From Gordonia desulfuricans NBRC 100010 (GTDB lineage: Bacteria > Actinomycetota > Actinomycetes > Mycobacteriales > Mycobacteriaceae), in contig NZ_BCNF01000036.1 in assembly GCF_001485495.1 (NCBI RefSeq), positions 1 to 64,000 of the forward strand: 64,000 nt of DNA, given 5' to 3'. Shown here piece after piece: positions 30,222 to 39,863 of this stretch. A program made the position numbers and the translations under genes. The notes below the pieces were generated by a model. That model made no database searches and was not told the DNA's origin. It was given only the letters and a program-made list of their open reading frames with translations. Position 1 is the first letter of the stretch; each line of letters starts with the position of its first letter.

Positions 30222-31622
30222 ATGACCGAACCGCAGTACCGCATCGAACACGACACCATGGGCGAGGTCAAGGTACCCGTCGACGCGTTGTGGCGCGCAC
30301 AGACCCAGCGTGCGGTGGAGAACTTCCCGATCAGTCATCGGCCGCTGGAGCGCACGCAGATCCGTGCGATGGGACTGCTCAAGGCCGCATGCGCCCAGGT
30401 GAATGCCGACCTCGGTCTGCTCGATGCGCAGAAGGCGGAGGCGATCATCGCCGCGGCCACCGAGATCGCCGACGGCAAGCACGACGACCAGTTCCCGATC
30501 GACGTCTTCCAGACCGGTTCGGGCACCAGTTCCAACATGAACGCCAACGAGGTCATCGCCTCGATCGCCAAGGCGCGCGGCGTCGAGGTCCACCCCAACG
30601 ACCACGTCAACATGTCGCAGTCGTCCAACGACACGTTCCCGACGGCCACCCACGTCGCGGCCACCGAGGCCGTGGTGACCGACCTGATCCCGGCGCTGGA
30701 TCACCTGCGGCTGGCCCTGCTGGAGAAGTCCACGGAATGGCGTGAGGTGGTCAAGAGCGGCCGCACACATCTGATGGACGCGGTGCCGGTGACCCTGGGC
30801 CAGGAGTTCGGCGGATACGCCCGGCAGGTCCAGGCCGGCATCGAGCGGGTCTCGGCCACCCTGCCCCGCGTCGGCGAACTTCCGATCGGCGGCACCGCGG
30901 TGGGTACCGGACTCAACGCCCCCGACGGCTTCGGCACCAAGGTGGTCGCCGAACTGCGCACGCTCACCGATGTCGACGCGCTCTCGCTGGCGCAGGACAA
31001 CTTCGAGGCGCAGGCCGCCCGCGACGGTCTGGTGGAACTGTCCGGACAGCTCAAGACGGTGGCGGTGTCGTTGACCAAGATCGCCAACGACGTGCGCTGG
31101 ATGGGTTCGGGTCCGCTGACCGGCCTGGGCGAGATCACCCTGCCGGATCTGCAGCCCGGCTCGTCGATCATGCCCGGCAAGGTCAATCCGGTTCTGCCGG
31201 AGGCGGTCACGCAGGTCGCTGCCCAGGTCATCGGCAACGATGCGGCGGTCACCTGGGGTGGCGGCAACGGAGCCTTCGAGCTCAACGTCTACATCCCGAT
31301 GATGGCCCGCAACGTGCTCGAGTCGCTGAAGCTGCTGGCCAATGTCTCCCGGCTGTTCGCCGACCGCTGCATCTCCGGTCTGGCCGCGAACACCGACCGC
31401 CTCAAGACCCTCGCCGAGAGCTCCCCGTCGATCGTGACGCCGCTGAACTCGGCGATCGGCTACGAGGAGGCGGCCGCGGTCGCCAAGCAGGCCCTCAAGG
31501 AGGGCAAGACCATCCGGCAGACCGTGATCGATCGCGGCCTGATCGGCGAGTCGCTGTCGGAGGCCGAACTCGACAAGCGTCTCGACGTGCTCAAGATGGC
31601 CAACCTGGATCGGCAGCGCTGA
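30222..31622 (+). CDS. fumC: Fumarate hydratase, class II
   Basis: Iron-free tetrameric fumarase of the TCA cycle, 466 residues. Family motifs: [12 protein letters not shown] near residue 104, [11 protein letters not shown] near 135 and the signature [12 protein letters not shown] near 315. ATG 30222 was chosen because GGAGG lies 11 bp upstream and gives the usual short N-terminus; GTG 30213 is closer to that site but less likely. Together with the neighbouring class I enzyme the cell has iron-dependent and iron-independent forms side by side. Confidence 0.95.
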   Translation: MTEPQYRIEHDTMGEVKVPVDALWRAQTQRAVENFPISHRPLERTQIRAMGLLKAACAQVNADLGLLDAQKAEAIIAAATEIADGKHDDQFPIDVFQTGSGTSSNMNANEVIASIAKARGVEVHPNDHVNMSQSSNDTFPTATHVAATEAVVTDLIPALDHLRLALLEKSTEWREVVKSGRTHLMDAVPVTLGQEFGGYARQVQAGIERVSATLPRVGELPIGGTAVGTGLNAPDGFGTKVVAELRTLTDVDALSLAQDNFEAQAARDGLVELSGQLKTVAVSLTKIANDVRWMGSGPLTGLGEITLPDLQPGSSIMPGKVNPVLPEAVTQVAAQVIGNDAAVTWGGGNGAFELNVYIPMMARNVLESLKLLANVSRLFADRCISGLAANTDRLKTLAESSPSIVTPLNSAIGYEEAAAVAKQALKEGKTIRQTVIDRGLIGESLSEAELDKRLDVLKMANLDRQR

Positions 31623-31674
31623 CCCGTCACGCCTGACCGACACCCGTTGCCGACGCCGGTCGACGGGATGGGGA

Positions 31675-32961
31675 TCAGATGGGCGCCGACGGTGCAGCTG
31701 CGGCGAGATGTCCTCGCAGGGTGACGGTCTCGTATTCGTGGCGGTAGAGACCCCGGCGACGCAGGATGGGCACCAGTTCGTCGGCGATCACCTCCAGCCC
31801 GTCGAGAAGCGCATCCGGCTGCAGGTTGAATCCGTCGATCGCACCGGCATGGAACCAGTCCTCGATCCGATCGGCCAACTGTTCCGGGGTGCCGACGAAT
31901 CCACCGTGTCCCGATCCCGAATACCTTGTCTCCCGCAGGTAGTCGCGCACGGTGGGATTGGTCTCGCGAATTCGGGCGATGATCGACTCGCGGAACCCCA
32001 CGCTGCCGGCGAAGGTTGCCAGATCGACCGGACCGTCGAGCACTTCGGCCGGAAACGGCTCGTCCAGTTCGAGTTTCGAGGCGTCGATCCCGATCGCGTG
32101 CGAGAGCCACCCCACCGCATACGACGACGGACTGCGGTCGTGGAGGTCGTCGTTGCGCCGGCGTGCCTCGGCCTCGGTGCTGCCCAGCGACACCAGCAGG
32201 CCCGGCAGGATCTTGATGTCGTCGGGCGATCGGCCGTGTGCCACCGCCCGCCGCTTCACCAGGCGATAGTGGTCGACGGCACCGGCGCGGGTGAGCTCGG
32301 CGGCGAAGACTCCCTCGGCGACCCGGGCCGCGAGTTCTCGCCCCTTGGCCGAGCCGCCCGCCTGGAACAGCACCGGATCACCGCCCGGGCCGGCCGGGAC
32401 ATGCAGCCGCCCGTCGACGTCGAAGTGGGCGCCGTGATGGGTGACCGCTCGCCCGCTGCGCGACGATCCCCACAGTGCGCGAACCACATCGACGAACTCG
32501 GCGGCACGCTCGTACCGGTCGTCGCGCTCCGGGACGTCGGGTTGCCCGAAGTTCCGTGCCGGTGCCTGGCCGCGTGAGGTCACCACATTCCACGCCGATC
32601 GGCCACCGGAGAGGGTGTGGAAGGTGAGGAGCCGTTCGGCGAGTTCGACCGGATCGTTGAAGGTGGTCGACGCCGTCGACACCAGCCCGAGGTGTTCGGT
32701 CACCCCGGCGACATGCGCCCAGTTGACGGTCGGTTCCAGATGGGCCGGGTTCGCGTCGTAGGCCGGGTCACCGAGCGCCGGGACATCGGCGAGGAACACC
32801 GCGTCCAGGGTGCCACGTTCGGCGGTCCGCCCGATCGTCTCCCAATAGCCGGGGTCGACGAACGAATGGGGGTGCAGGCCAGACGATTGCCATGATGCCG
32901 GGACATAGCCGAGCACCAGGGCGTTGATCCCCAGGACCACGTGTCCGTCACGTCGCGTCAT
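31675..32961 (-). CDS. LLM-class flavin monooxygenase, NtaA/SnaA/DszA type
   Basis: FMNH2-dependent monooxygenase of the nitrilotriacetate/dibenzothiophene-sulfone family, 428 residues. Family blocks: AERGTLDAVFLAD near residue 46, GRSAWNVVTS near 122, DRYERAAEFVDVVRALW near 145, and GGFVGTPEQLADRIEDW near 365. It needs a separate flavin reductase, none of which is in the window. It is the last gene of a minus-strand operon with a DszC-like and a second LLM-like protein, so cleavage of C-S (or C-N) bonds in sulfones or sulfonates is the best guess. ATG start 32961. Confidence 0.88.
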   Translation of the reverse strand: MTRRDGHVVLGINALVLGYVPASWQSSGLHPHSFVDPGYWETIGRTAERGTLDAVFLADVPALGDPAYDANPAHLEPTVNWAHVAGVTEHLGLVSTASTTFNDPVELAERLLTFHTLSGGRSAWNVVTSRGQAPARNFGQPDVPERDDRYERAAEFVDVVRALWGSSRSGRAVTHHGAHFDVDGRLHVPAGPGGDPVLFQAGGSAKGRELAARVAEGVFAAELTRAGAVDHYRLVKRRAVAHGRSPDDIKILPGLLVSLGSTEAEARRRNDDLHDRSPSSYAVGWLSHAIGIDASKLELDEPFPAEVLDGPVDLATFAGSVGFRESIIARIRETNPTVRDYLRETRYSGSGHGGFVGTPEQLADRIEDWFHAGAIDGFNLQPDALLDGLEVIADELVPILRRRGLYRHEYETVTLRGHLAAAAPSAPI

Positions 32962-33036
32962 CGTGCCACTCCTCGTCTGCGATCGGTTGCGTCACTGCGA
33001 TTCTCGTGTGTCCGCTCGTGTGGCGGCCGTACTCGG

Positions 33037-33936
33037 TCACCGACTCGCCAGCGGTTCGGGTGCGGCGAAGGCACGTCGCCGGCCTTCTCGTGCCACCGGC
33101 CGGGGCAGACCGAGTGCGTGCCGCAGCGGGCCTGGTCCCACGTGGTGGGCACCCACCAGCAGACGCTCGGCTGCGTCCAGCAGCGCACCGATCGGACGGT
33201 CGTCGCCCGCGCGGACCAGCACCCCGCCCACCTGGCCGCCGGGCAGCCCGGCATCGGCGTCGATCACCGGGATCGCCGCGCCCGCACCGAGGACCAGATC
33301 CAGGACCGCCTCCGCCTGTGGTGGCGGTGGTGTGTCGGAGGTGAACCATCCGATCACCGACGGGCCGGTGAGCGGTTCGGGCACGGTGAGCGGGCCGGCG
33401 ATCCGGTACCTGCCGTCGAGATCGACGTGGCGGATCTCCTCGGAGCGCACGAAGATCCCGGTGTGGCGATCGGCGATCACCGACTCGGCAGGCCAGCTCT
33501 GCTCGAGGTCGCGCACCGCCACGGCGACCTCGCCGACGAGCGCCGCGGTGCCCGGGGCCGATACCGCCGCGCTCGTTGCCGCTGCCGGCCATGGCCATCC
33601 ACCCACGGCGCGTGGATCGACGGTCCCCAGGAGCAGGCCGCTCCGGCCCCGGGAGAGATGACCGACCGATGCGACGCGTCGTGCCAGGTTGTAGGGGTGG
33701 TCCCGGCTCGGGGCGGTGGCCGCGAGGAACCGCGCCTGTCGGGTGCGCGCCCCCAGGAGGCCGGCCGCGACGGTCGACTCGATCGTGGCGTCTGCGGCAG
33801 GGCGCCCGTCCACCCGGTCGATCCCGATCACGCTGAACGCCAGCGGAAGACGGTCCCATCGATGCAGGGCATCCGGGTCGGCGAGCAGCCGCGTGACGTC
33901 GGCGCCGGTCAGCCCCAGTGCGACATACGGAGTCAA
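33037..33936 (-). CDS. Divergent LLM-class (luciferase-like) oxidoreductase
   Basis: A 299-residue protein with outline features of the bacterial-luciferase fold: a TIM-barrel start AFSVIGIDRV near residue 34, the LLM-like HPYNLARRVASVGHLSRGRSG near residue 79, and a C-terminal helix region. It is shorter than typical LLM enzymes and lacks a clear TGY/GG flavin loop, so catalysis is uncertain. Its ATG overlaps the DszC-like stop as ATGA, so the two are made together. It may be a partner subunit or a second monooxygenase. Confidence 0.65.
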   Translation of the reverse strand: MTPYVALGLTGADVTRLLADPDALHRWDRLPLAFSVIGIDRVDGRPAADATIESTVAAGLLGARTRQARFLAATAPSRDHPYNLARRVASVGHLSRGRSGLLLGTVDPRAVGGWPWPAAATSAAVSAPGTAALVGEVAVAVRDLEQSWPAESVIADRHTGIFVRSEEIRHVDLDGRYRIAGPLTVPEPLTGPSVIGWFTSDTPPPPQAEAVLDLVLGAGAAIPVIDADAGLPGGQVGGVLVRAGDDRPIGALLDAAERLLVGAHHVGPGPLRHALGLPRPVAREGRRRAFAAPEPLASR

Positions 33937-35186
33937 TTACCCTGTCCCCCACGACCGAATGCGGACAGGTCGGGCACCGGGTCGGTCCCGTTGACCAGCC
34001 AGTCCCCCAGGATTCGCGCCTTGTACACGCGCGGGTTGTGGGATGCCAGGGTCCGTGCGTTACGCCAGTGCCGGTCGAGTGCACGGTCTTTCGACACCCC
34101 GGATGCGCCGAGTGCGTCGAAGACGGTGGAGGTGGCGGTCAGTGCGGCCTCGATGATGACCAGCTGGGCGTGATCGGTGGCGACCTGGGCCTCGGTCACC
34201 AGCTCGGCCCGTCGCTCGAGGTCGCCGGCCGCGTGCGCGGCGGCGAGCCGGTCGAGTACCCGCGTCACCTGTCGCAGCGCCGCCTCGGCGGCGAAGGCCT
34301 GCGTCGAGACCTCCCCGATCACCTGGAGCAGCTGGGGGTCGCGCGCCGGCACCGGATCGAGTCCCTGCGGATAGTTCCGGCGGCGATCATGCAGTGCCGC
34401 AACACCGTCACGGAGCGCTCCACGGATGATCCCGGTGAGTACCGCGAGGATCGCCACCTGGTAGAAGTGCCCCTGGTAGACGAATCGTTCGGACACCGGG
34501 AAGACATCGGCGGGGTCGGCCGGGACATCGGTGTAGGCGGCGCTGCCGCTGGCGGTGGTCTGCTGGCCGAAGCCGCCCCAGTCGTCGACGAGGGTGACCC
34601 CGGCGTCGTCGCGGCGGACCAGTGCGGTCAGCAGCGATCCGTCGTCGGACTTCCCGATGACGTCCAGCCAGTCCGCGTAGAGACTGCCTGTCGCATAGTA
34701 TTTCGCACCCGACACGAGGTAGTGGTCGCCGTCGCGCCGGACGGTGGTGGCGATCGCGGCCAGTGTGCGGTTGTCCGCCTCGGTCCATCCGCCGCCGACG
34801 AACTCCCCGGCCAGGAACCGCCGAATCCACCGGTCGTTGCCCTCCGACGGGCGCGCGTTGAGCCGGTCCTCGACGAATGCCAGATGGTTGCGGAAGACGT
34901 GGGCGATGTTCGGGTCGGCCTCGGCGACCCGGGACAGGACGACGAAGGTCTGCTCGAGCGAGGCGCCGAGACCGCCGTGGTCCTCCGGGATTCGCAGTCG
35001 GCCGAGTCCGCGTTCGTTCAGCTCACGCACCAGGTCGTGGGCAAAGGTGCGGTCGCGTTCGCGAACGGCCTCGTCGCGGGCGATCCGGTCGAGAACCGGC
35101 GCGAACCGGGCCAGGAGCGCGTCCTCGTCGGCCGTGGACGACTGCAGGTAGCTGACGGCGACGGGTGCGTCGACGAGTTCGGTCAT
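33933..35186 (-). CDS. DszC/SfnC-type flavin monooxygenase of the acyl-CoA dehydrogenase fold
   Basis: A 417-residue flavoprotein that belongs to the acyl-CoA dehydrogenase fold but, like DszC and SfnC, probably uses reduced flavin and oxygen to oxidise sulfur or nitrogen substrates. Visible blocks: GLGRLRIPEDHGGLGAS near residue 60, RFLAGEFVGGGWTEADN near 125, and VSGAKYYATGS. The catalytic Glu region of true dehydrogenases is not recognisable. ATG 35186 has GAGGAG upstream. Operon: Eis-like gene, this gene, LLM-like gene (ATGA overlap), DszA-type gene. Confidence 0.85.
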   Translation of the reverse strand: MTELVDAPVAVSYLQSSTADEDALLARFAPVLDRIARDEAVRERDRTFAHDLVRELNERGLGRLRIPEDHGGLGASLEQTFVVLSRVAEADPNIAHVFRNHLAFVEDRLNARPSEGNDRWIRRFLAGEFVGGGWTEADNRTLAAIATTVRRDGDHYLVSGAKYYATGSLYADWLDVIGKSDDGSLLTALVRRDDAGVTLVDDWGGFGQQTTASGSAAYTDVPADPADVFPVSERFVYQGHFYQVAILAVLTGIIRGALRDGVAALHDRRRNYPQGLDPVPARDPQLLQVIGEVSTQAFAAEAALRQVTRVLDRLAAAHAAGDLERRAELVTEAQVATDHAQLVIIEAALTATSTVFDALGASGVSKDRALDRHWRNARTLASHNPRVYKARILGDWLVNGTDPVPDLSAFGRGGQGN

Positions 35187-35248
35187 GGGTGACTCCTCGG
35201 AACTGATGTCCCGATCGCCGGGTGGCCATCGGAATCGGATGGGAAAGG

Positions 35249-36496
35249 TCAGAAGGTGGTGCCCGAGTAGGGCTGGGTACCGGTGCCGAACAGGCGGTCC
35301 AGCCGGTTCACCGCGTCGCCGGTGTGGACGTCCACGCGTCCGGCCGATGCGAGCCGGCGCCACGTGGTGCCGCCGAGATAGGCCGCGGCGAGGGTGGCGA
35401 CGTCGACCGTCGCCTCGGCGGCACGAGTCGAACGTGTCACCGCACCGGCGGTGATCTCGAAGACCGCGGTGTTCGCGGGCAGGCGACGATCCTCGACGCC
35501 GATCCGCACTCCGGGCCCGTCGCCGAATCGTCTGGCCCGCAGTGCGGCCTCGACATCGATCAGACGCAACCACGTCTCGTCATGTGCCGCACCGAGTTCC
35601 ACCGCACGCTCATCGGTCAGCGCCAACGGCAGCGGGTCGTCGAGTGCCGCGGAGCCGACGTGGATGACGTCGACCAGGTCGAGGTCGAGCAGGTGCCGCC
35701 ACAACCCGAATCGGGCGGCATCGGTGAGCGCCACGAAGTCGATCACGTCGATGGCCTTCTCCCGGCTGGTGAACCAGGCCTCGGTGTCACGGGGCCGATA
35801 GATCACATATCCCTCGTCGACGCCGTCGCGCGAGTGCACCGCGACGTAGTGCACGGTGGGATCGGCCGCGCGGCGCAGCTCCTGGAGCCGCCACCATCCG
35901 GCCGGGCGTTCGATCGCACCCACCCCGTTCGTGCGGCGATGAACCGCGGCGAGCAGCTCGGTGTCGGCATCCGCGTCCGCCAGACGCACCGAACCCTGTG
36001 CCACAACCGATTCCCGGAGGCGGGCGCGGCGGGTGTCCACGAGCAGTGATCTGGCCGTCGAGGCGATCCCGTAGCCGAAACGCTCGTAGATCCCGGCTTC
36101 GGACGCCCGCAGGGTGGCGACCACCTCGCCGCGGTGGGCGAAGTCCTCGAGCTGACGCTCGATCAGGGCCGTCACGATCCCGCGGCGTCGATGAGTCGGC
36201 AGCACACCCACGTGGGTGACGGCGGCGTGCGCCACCCGCGCACCCCCGGGAACCACGAGGTCGCTGGTGTACGAGTCGGCACCACCGACGATCCGATCAC
36301 CGTCGAATGCGCCGAGATAGCGCCCGGTCTCGGTGACGGCGGTGGCGTCGACGCCCCGGAACGGCAGCCCCACCATGGACCGGAGAAACACACCGAAGGC
36401 GGTGTTCACCTGATCGGCCCCGGTCAGCGCGGCGATCGTCGGCCGTGTGCCGGTCGAATCCGCTCGAGCCGCGCCGTCGGCAACGTCAACCGTCAT
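35249..36496 (-). CDS. Eis-like GNAT N-acetyltransferase
   Basis: 415-residue protein of the enhanced-intracellular-survival family: an N-terminal GNAT domain with acetyl-CoA loop VGVLPTHRRRGIVTALIE (about residues 95-112), a middle GNAT-like domain, and a C-terminal sterol-carrier-like domain. The chain ends in Phe, whose carboxylate acts as base in Eis. Eis proteins acetylate amines at several positions, including aminoglycosides and lysine. It heads an operon of sulfur-type monooxygenases, an unusual pairing; its substrate there may be an amine metabolite. Confidence 0.87.
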   Translation of the reverse strand: MTVDVADGAARADSTGTRPTIAALTGADQVNTAFGVFLRSMVGLPFRGVDATAVTETGRYLGAFDGDRIVGGADSYTSDLVVPGGARVAHAAVTHVGVLPTHRRRGIVTALIERQLEDFAHRGEVVATLRASEAGIYERFGYGIASTARSLLVDTRRARLRESVVAQGSVRLADADADTELLAAVHRRTNGVGAIERPAGWWRLQELRRAADPTVHYVAVHSRDGVDEGYVIYRPRDTEAWFTSREKAIDVIDFVALTDAARFGLWRHLLDLDLVDVIHVGSAALDDPLPLALTDERAVELGAAHDETWLRLIDVEAALRARRFGDGPGVRIGVEDRRLPANTAVFEITAGAVTRSTRAAEATVDVATLAAAYLGGTTWRRLASAGRVDVHTGDAVNRLDRLFGTGTQPYSGTTF

Positions 36497-36758
36497 GCGC
36501 TCGCCCCTGAGTCGCCTCGTCGAACCCGCATGTCCTCATCTCCTCGTCGAAGTCTCACCGATCACCACCGGCCCTGTCGCCGGCCACCCAGCGAGCCTGC
36601 TCGCGCGGTGCCGTGACGCCCAGCCTTGTACTCAGCCAGATTCTGGTTCGGTCGTTCCACAAACCGGAGGAATCGCCCCGCCGGCGGCGGGCGGTCACGC
36701 CCGGGCGCACTCCGGCGGTCCGGACACGTGGGCATCGTGAGCGGGTAACGTCACACCC
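36497..36758. other. Divergent intergenic region of the Eis-like and methyltransferase genes
   Basis: 262 bp with no coding signal. It must hold the promoter of the four-gene minus-strand monooxygenase operon; I could not single out a -10/-35 pair for it. On the plus strand TAACGT at 36746-36751 is a TANNNT hexamer 7 bp before the methyltransferase ATG, consistent with a leaderless mRNA. Confidence 0.5.
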
Positions 36759-37373
36759 ATGGCCACGACCCCGCCCAGATGGTTCACCGACACCAAACCC
36801 GGCCACAGCGAGTGGTACATCGAACGGTTCCGCACGATGGCCCGCGAAGGTGCCGACCTGGGCGGCGAGGCCCGGATGATCGATGCGATGGTGCCGCGTG
36901 GCGCCCGGGTTCTCGACGCCGGGTGCGGGCCGGGCCGCATCGGCTCCTTCCTGCACGTCGCCGGACACACCGTGGTCGGCGTGGACGTCGACCCGGCCCT
37001 GATCGCCGCCGCACAGGCCGATCATCCCGGGCCGCGGTGGCTGGTCGGCGACCTCAGCGAACTGGACCTCGCCGCACAGGGTGAGACCGATCCGTTCGAC
37101 GCGATCGTGTGCGCGGGCAATGTGATGGTCTTCCTCGCCCCGGGTACCGAGGTGCAGGTGCTGCGCCGGCTGTCGGCGCATCTGGCCGAGACCGGCGTGC
37201 TCGTGGTCGGCTTCCACACCAACCGCGAGCTCTCCCTGGAGGCCTTCGACGCCGCCGTGGCCGAGACCGACCTCTACGTCGAACATCGTTTCGCCACATG
37301 GGATCTGCGCGCATGGCATCCGGATGCGGACTTCGCGGTGACGGTCCTGCGCCACACCGCCGATCGAGCGTGA
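36759..37373 (+). CDS. Class I SAM-dependent methyltransferase
   Basis: 204 residues with motif I VLDAGCGPGRIG near residue 48, the acidic end of strand 2 VVGVDVDPAL near 75, and DAIVCAGNVMVFLAPG as motif IV region near 115. Small-molecule type. It is separated by 4 bp from a PIG-L deacetylase, so the pair probably acts on one metabolite. A TANNNT hexamer 7 bp ahead of the ATG suggests a leaderless transcript. Confidence 0.88.
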   Translation: MATTPPRWFTDTKPGHSEWYIERFRTMAREGADLGGEARMIDAMVPRGARVLDAGCGPGRIGSFLHVAGHTVVGVDVDPALIAAAQADHPGPRWLVGDLSELDLAAQGETDPFDAIVCAGNVMVFLAPGTEVQVLRRLSAHLAETGVLVVGFHTNRELSLEAFDAAVAETDLYVEHRFATWDLRAWHPDADFAVTVLRHTADRA

Positions 37374-37377
37374 CGCC

Positions 37378-38067
37378 GTGACCGGGCTCGACGAGTTCCC
37401 CACCGGCTGGCAGACCGCACTGGCGCTCGTCGCCCATCCCGACGACCCCGAGTACGGCATGGCCGCCGCGGTCGCACGCTGGACCGGCGAGGGCCGGCGC
37501 GTGGTCTACGCCCTGGCCTCGAGCGGTGAGGCCGGTATCGCGGGCATGGCGCCCGAACAGGCCGGACCGCTGCGCGAGGACGAGCAGCGGGCGTCGGCGC
37601 GGATCGTCGGGGTGGACGAGGTGGAGTTCTGGGGCTTCCCCGACAGCGAGATCCGCAACACCCCCGAACTGCGGGAACGGATCGGCGAGACCATCCGGCG
37701 CGTCGCACCCGAGGTGATCCTGTCGCTCTACGGCGGACCCGAGTGGGCGCCGGGTGCGCCGAACCAGCGCGATCACATGGAGTTCTCCGCGGCGGTCCTC
37801 GACGCATACGACGCCTTGCCCGCCGACGCCCGCCCGCGTTGGCTGTTCGAGAACGGCCCGCACCCGACGCACGCCGTGGACGTCGAGGCACAGGTCCCGG
37901 CCGCGATCGACGCCTTGTCGGCGCACCGGGTGTACCTGGAGGTGCTCGATCCGACGACACCGGTCGCCGATCAGGCCCGGGCACAGGTGGACCGGACGAC
38001 CACACCGCGCGACGACTTCGACGGTCGCCGCGCGGCGTGCTTCGAGCTCAAACGGGTCACCGGCTGA
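37378..38067 (+). CDS. PIG-L family zinc deacetylase
   Basis: 229-residue enzyme of the family that includes MshB and Mca (N-acetylglucosaminyl deacetylases). The zinc motif AHPDDPEYG is at about residue 18 (His-Pro-Asp-Asp), the third ligand is probably in NQRDHMEFS near 130, and a terminal HPTHAVDV is seen near 160. The GTG start lies 4 bp after the methyltransferase stop. The substrate could be an N-acylated sugar or a thiol conjugate; sequence alone does not decide. Confidence 0.87.
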   Translation: MTGLDEFPTGWQTALALVAHPDDPEYGMAAAVARWTGEGRRVVYALASSGEAGIAGMAPEQAGPLREDEQRASARIVGVDEVEFWGFPDSEIRNTPELRERIGETIRRVAPEVILSLYGGPEWAPGAPNQRDHMEFSAAVLDAYDALPADARPRWLFENGPHPTHAVDVEAQVPAAIDALSAHRVYLEVLDPTTPVADQARAQVDRTTTPRDDFDGRRAACFELKRVTG

Positions 38068-38103
38068 ACCGGGTCGACCGACACCGGATGTGCTTGCCGG
38101 CCA

Positions 38104-38129
38104 GGATGCCTCACCCGGTTCCGGCATCC
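38104..38129. terminator. Hairpin between convergent PIG-L and permease genes
   Basis: GGATGCC and GGCATCC form a perfect 7-bp stem with a 12-nt loop, 36 bp past one stop and 8 bp before the other. Probably a bidirectional terminator. Confidence 0.45.
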
Positions 38130-38137
38130 GGCGGCGT

Positions 38138-39718
38138 CTACCGGTCGACGGTCCGGTGGCCGGGCGCCTCCTCGTCGAGTACCTCGAGGATGCCCAGGTC
38201 GGCCAACCGTTCCTGTTCCTCGGTGGACAGCGTCTGGATGCTGCCGACGCGGGCCGCGATCTCGGGGCGGGCGACGCGCAGGTAGGCGTACCACAACAGC
38301 CCGACGGCGAGGATGCCGAGGAAGACGAACGGCAGGATGCTGAACGGGAACGCCGGCACCGGGTACACATTGCTGACGATCACATATCCGAGCGCCGCGA
38401 TCGCCAGGCCGGACACGATCGCCCGTGCCGGGGTCAGCGCCTTGATCCGGTACAGCCAGATCGGTGTGGCGATCACCACCAGCAGGTAGCTGACCAGGAA
38501 TCCCCAGGTCGCCACGTAGCCGCCGTACACGTCGAACACGAGGCGGCCGGCCGAGGAGAAGGTGGCCACGACGGCGAAGACCAGGGCCAGCGCACCGACG
38601 AAGACCACACCGACCCACGGCGTCTTGTAGCGCGGATGGACCTTGGCGAAGACCTGCGGGAGTGCACCCTCGTGGGCGAGGGTGAACAACGACCGTGCCG
38701 CCGACGTGGTGACCGCGGTGACGAAGACGATGAACGCCACCGAGACCGCGGCACTGACCACCGGGTTGATCCATGACACGTGCGAGGCATCGGCGAGCTG
38801 TGGCAGCACCGCCTTGTCGCCGTCGATCCCGTTGAAGTGCAACACCTGTGGGTAGGTTGCAAGGATGTAGAGCACCCCGAGGATGAGTACGACGCGCAGC
38901 AGCGACCGTGCGATCGTGCGGTGCGCATCACGCGCCTCGGCCCCGAGGGATGCGACACTCTCGAAGCCGGCGTAGGCGCCGACCGCGGTCACCGCGGCGA
39001 CGAAAGTCGAACTGTGCCCGAGATTGCTCGGATTCCACTGCTCGGTGTCGATCCGCCAGCCGTAGCTGACATAGGACGCCACGATGATCACGAATATCGC
39101 TGCGACGGCGACGACCTCGAAGATCAGCTCGTACTTGGCGGCCAGGGAGGCACCACGGAGCGGGAGGTACACCCCCACCCCGACGACGACCGCCACGAGC
39201 AGCAACCGGAACCACGATGCCTGCGAGCCCAACCCGATCTCCTCGAGGAAGGCGTCGACGTAGAGGACGCCGCCGAGAGTGCCGGTGGTGGCGAATCCGA
39301 TGTAGCCCAACAGAAGACTGAACCCGGCGGCGAAGGCGAAGCCCGGCCCCAGACCGTTGCCGGTGTAGGTTCCCAACGATCCCGAGGTCACCGTGCGCCG
39401 CGCCTGATAGCCGATGGTGGTGGCGATCAGGACCGCGATCACCAGACCGACGATCGCCGCCCAGGCCGCTCCCTTACCCGATGCGGTGTAGAGCGAGAAC
39501 GGCACCGAGGCGATCGCGACGCTCGGTGCGGCCGCGGCCAGTCCCTGCGCGAACACTCCCCAATGCCCGAGTGCACCTCGCGCCAGGCCGGTGCCCTCGG
39601 CGGCCGTCAGCCGACGGCCACCCAGGCTCACCGCCTGCGCACCACGTTCCCGGACTTCGACGCCCTCTGCCGGACTCACCTCGCTCCCCGGCGAATCAGG
39701 CTGTACCTCAATCGACAT
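38138..39718 (-). CDS. APC-family amino acid/polyamine permease
   Basis: 526-residue secondary transporter with about 12-14 membrane helices between residues 50 and 490 and a hydrophilic C-terminus (about 490-526, IQTLSTEEQERLADLG). The family block PSVAIASVPFSLYTASGKGA near residue 65 corresponds to helix 1, where APC proteins bind the substrate backbone. ATG 39718 has GAAGGTGA upstream. Neighbours give no clear hint of the substrate; amino acids or amines are likely. Confidence 0.9.
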   Translation of the reverse strand: MSIEVQPDSPGSEVSPAEGVEVRERGAQAVSLGGRRLTAAEGTGLARGALGHWGVFAQGLAAAAPSVAIASVPFSLYTASGKGAAWAAIVGLVIAVLIATTIGYQARRTVTSGSLGTYTGNGLGPGFAFAAGFSLLLGYIGFATTGTLGGVLYVDAFLEEIGLGSQASWFRLLLVAVVVGVGVYLPLRGASLAAKYELIFEVVAVAAIFVIIVASYVSYGWRIDTEQWNPSNLGHSSTFVAAVTAVGAYAGFESVASLGAEARDAHRTIARSLLRVVLILGVLYILATYPQVLHFNGIDGDKAVLPQLADASHVSWINPVVSAAVSVAFIVFVTAVTTSAARSLFTLAHEGALPQVFAKVHPRYKTPWVGVVFVGALALVFAVVATFSSAGRLVFDVYGGYVATWGFLVSYLLVVIATPIWLYRIKALTPARAIVSGLAIAALGYVIVSNVYPVPAFPFSILPFVFLGILAVGLLWYAYLRVARPEIAARVGSIQTLSTEEQERLADLGILEVLDEEAPGHRTVDR

Positions 39719-39863
39719 GACACTTCACCTTCCACGCGAGCATAGATCGTGCATTGACCAGAAGGAGTATGCCCGACAGCGATATCCGTTACCCCCCTTA
39801 GGTTCTCACGGGTTCTATCGGTGTGGACGGCGCGATCGGCCGCCACCGGATCCGCGACGACCG

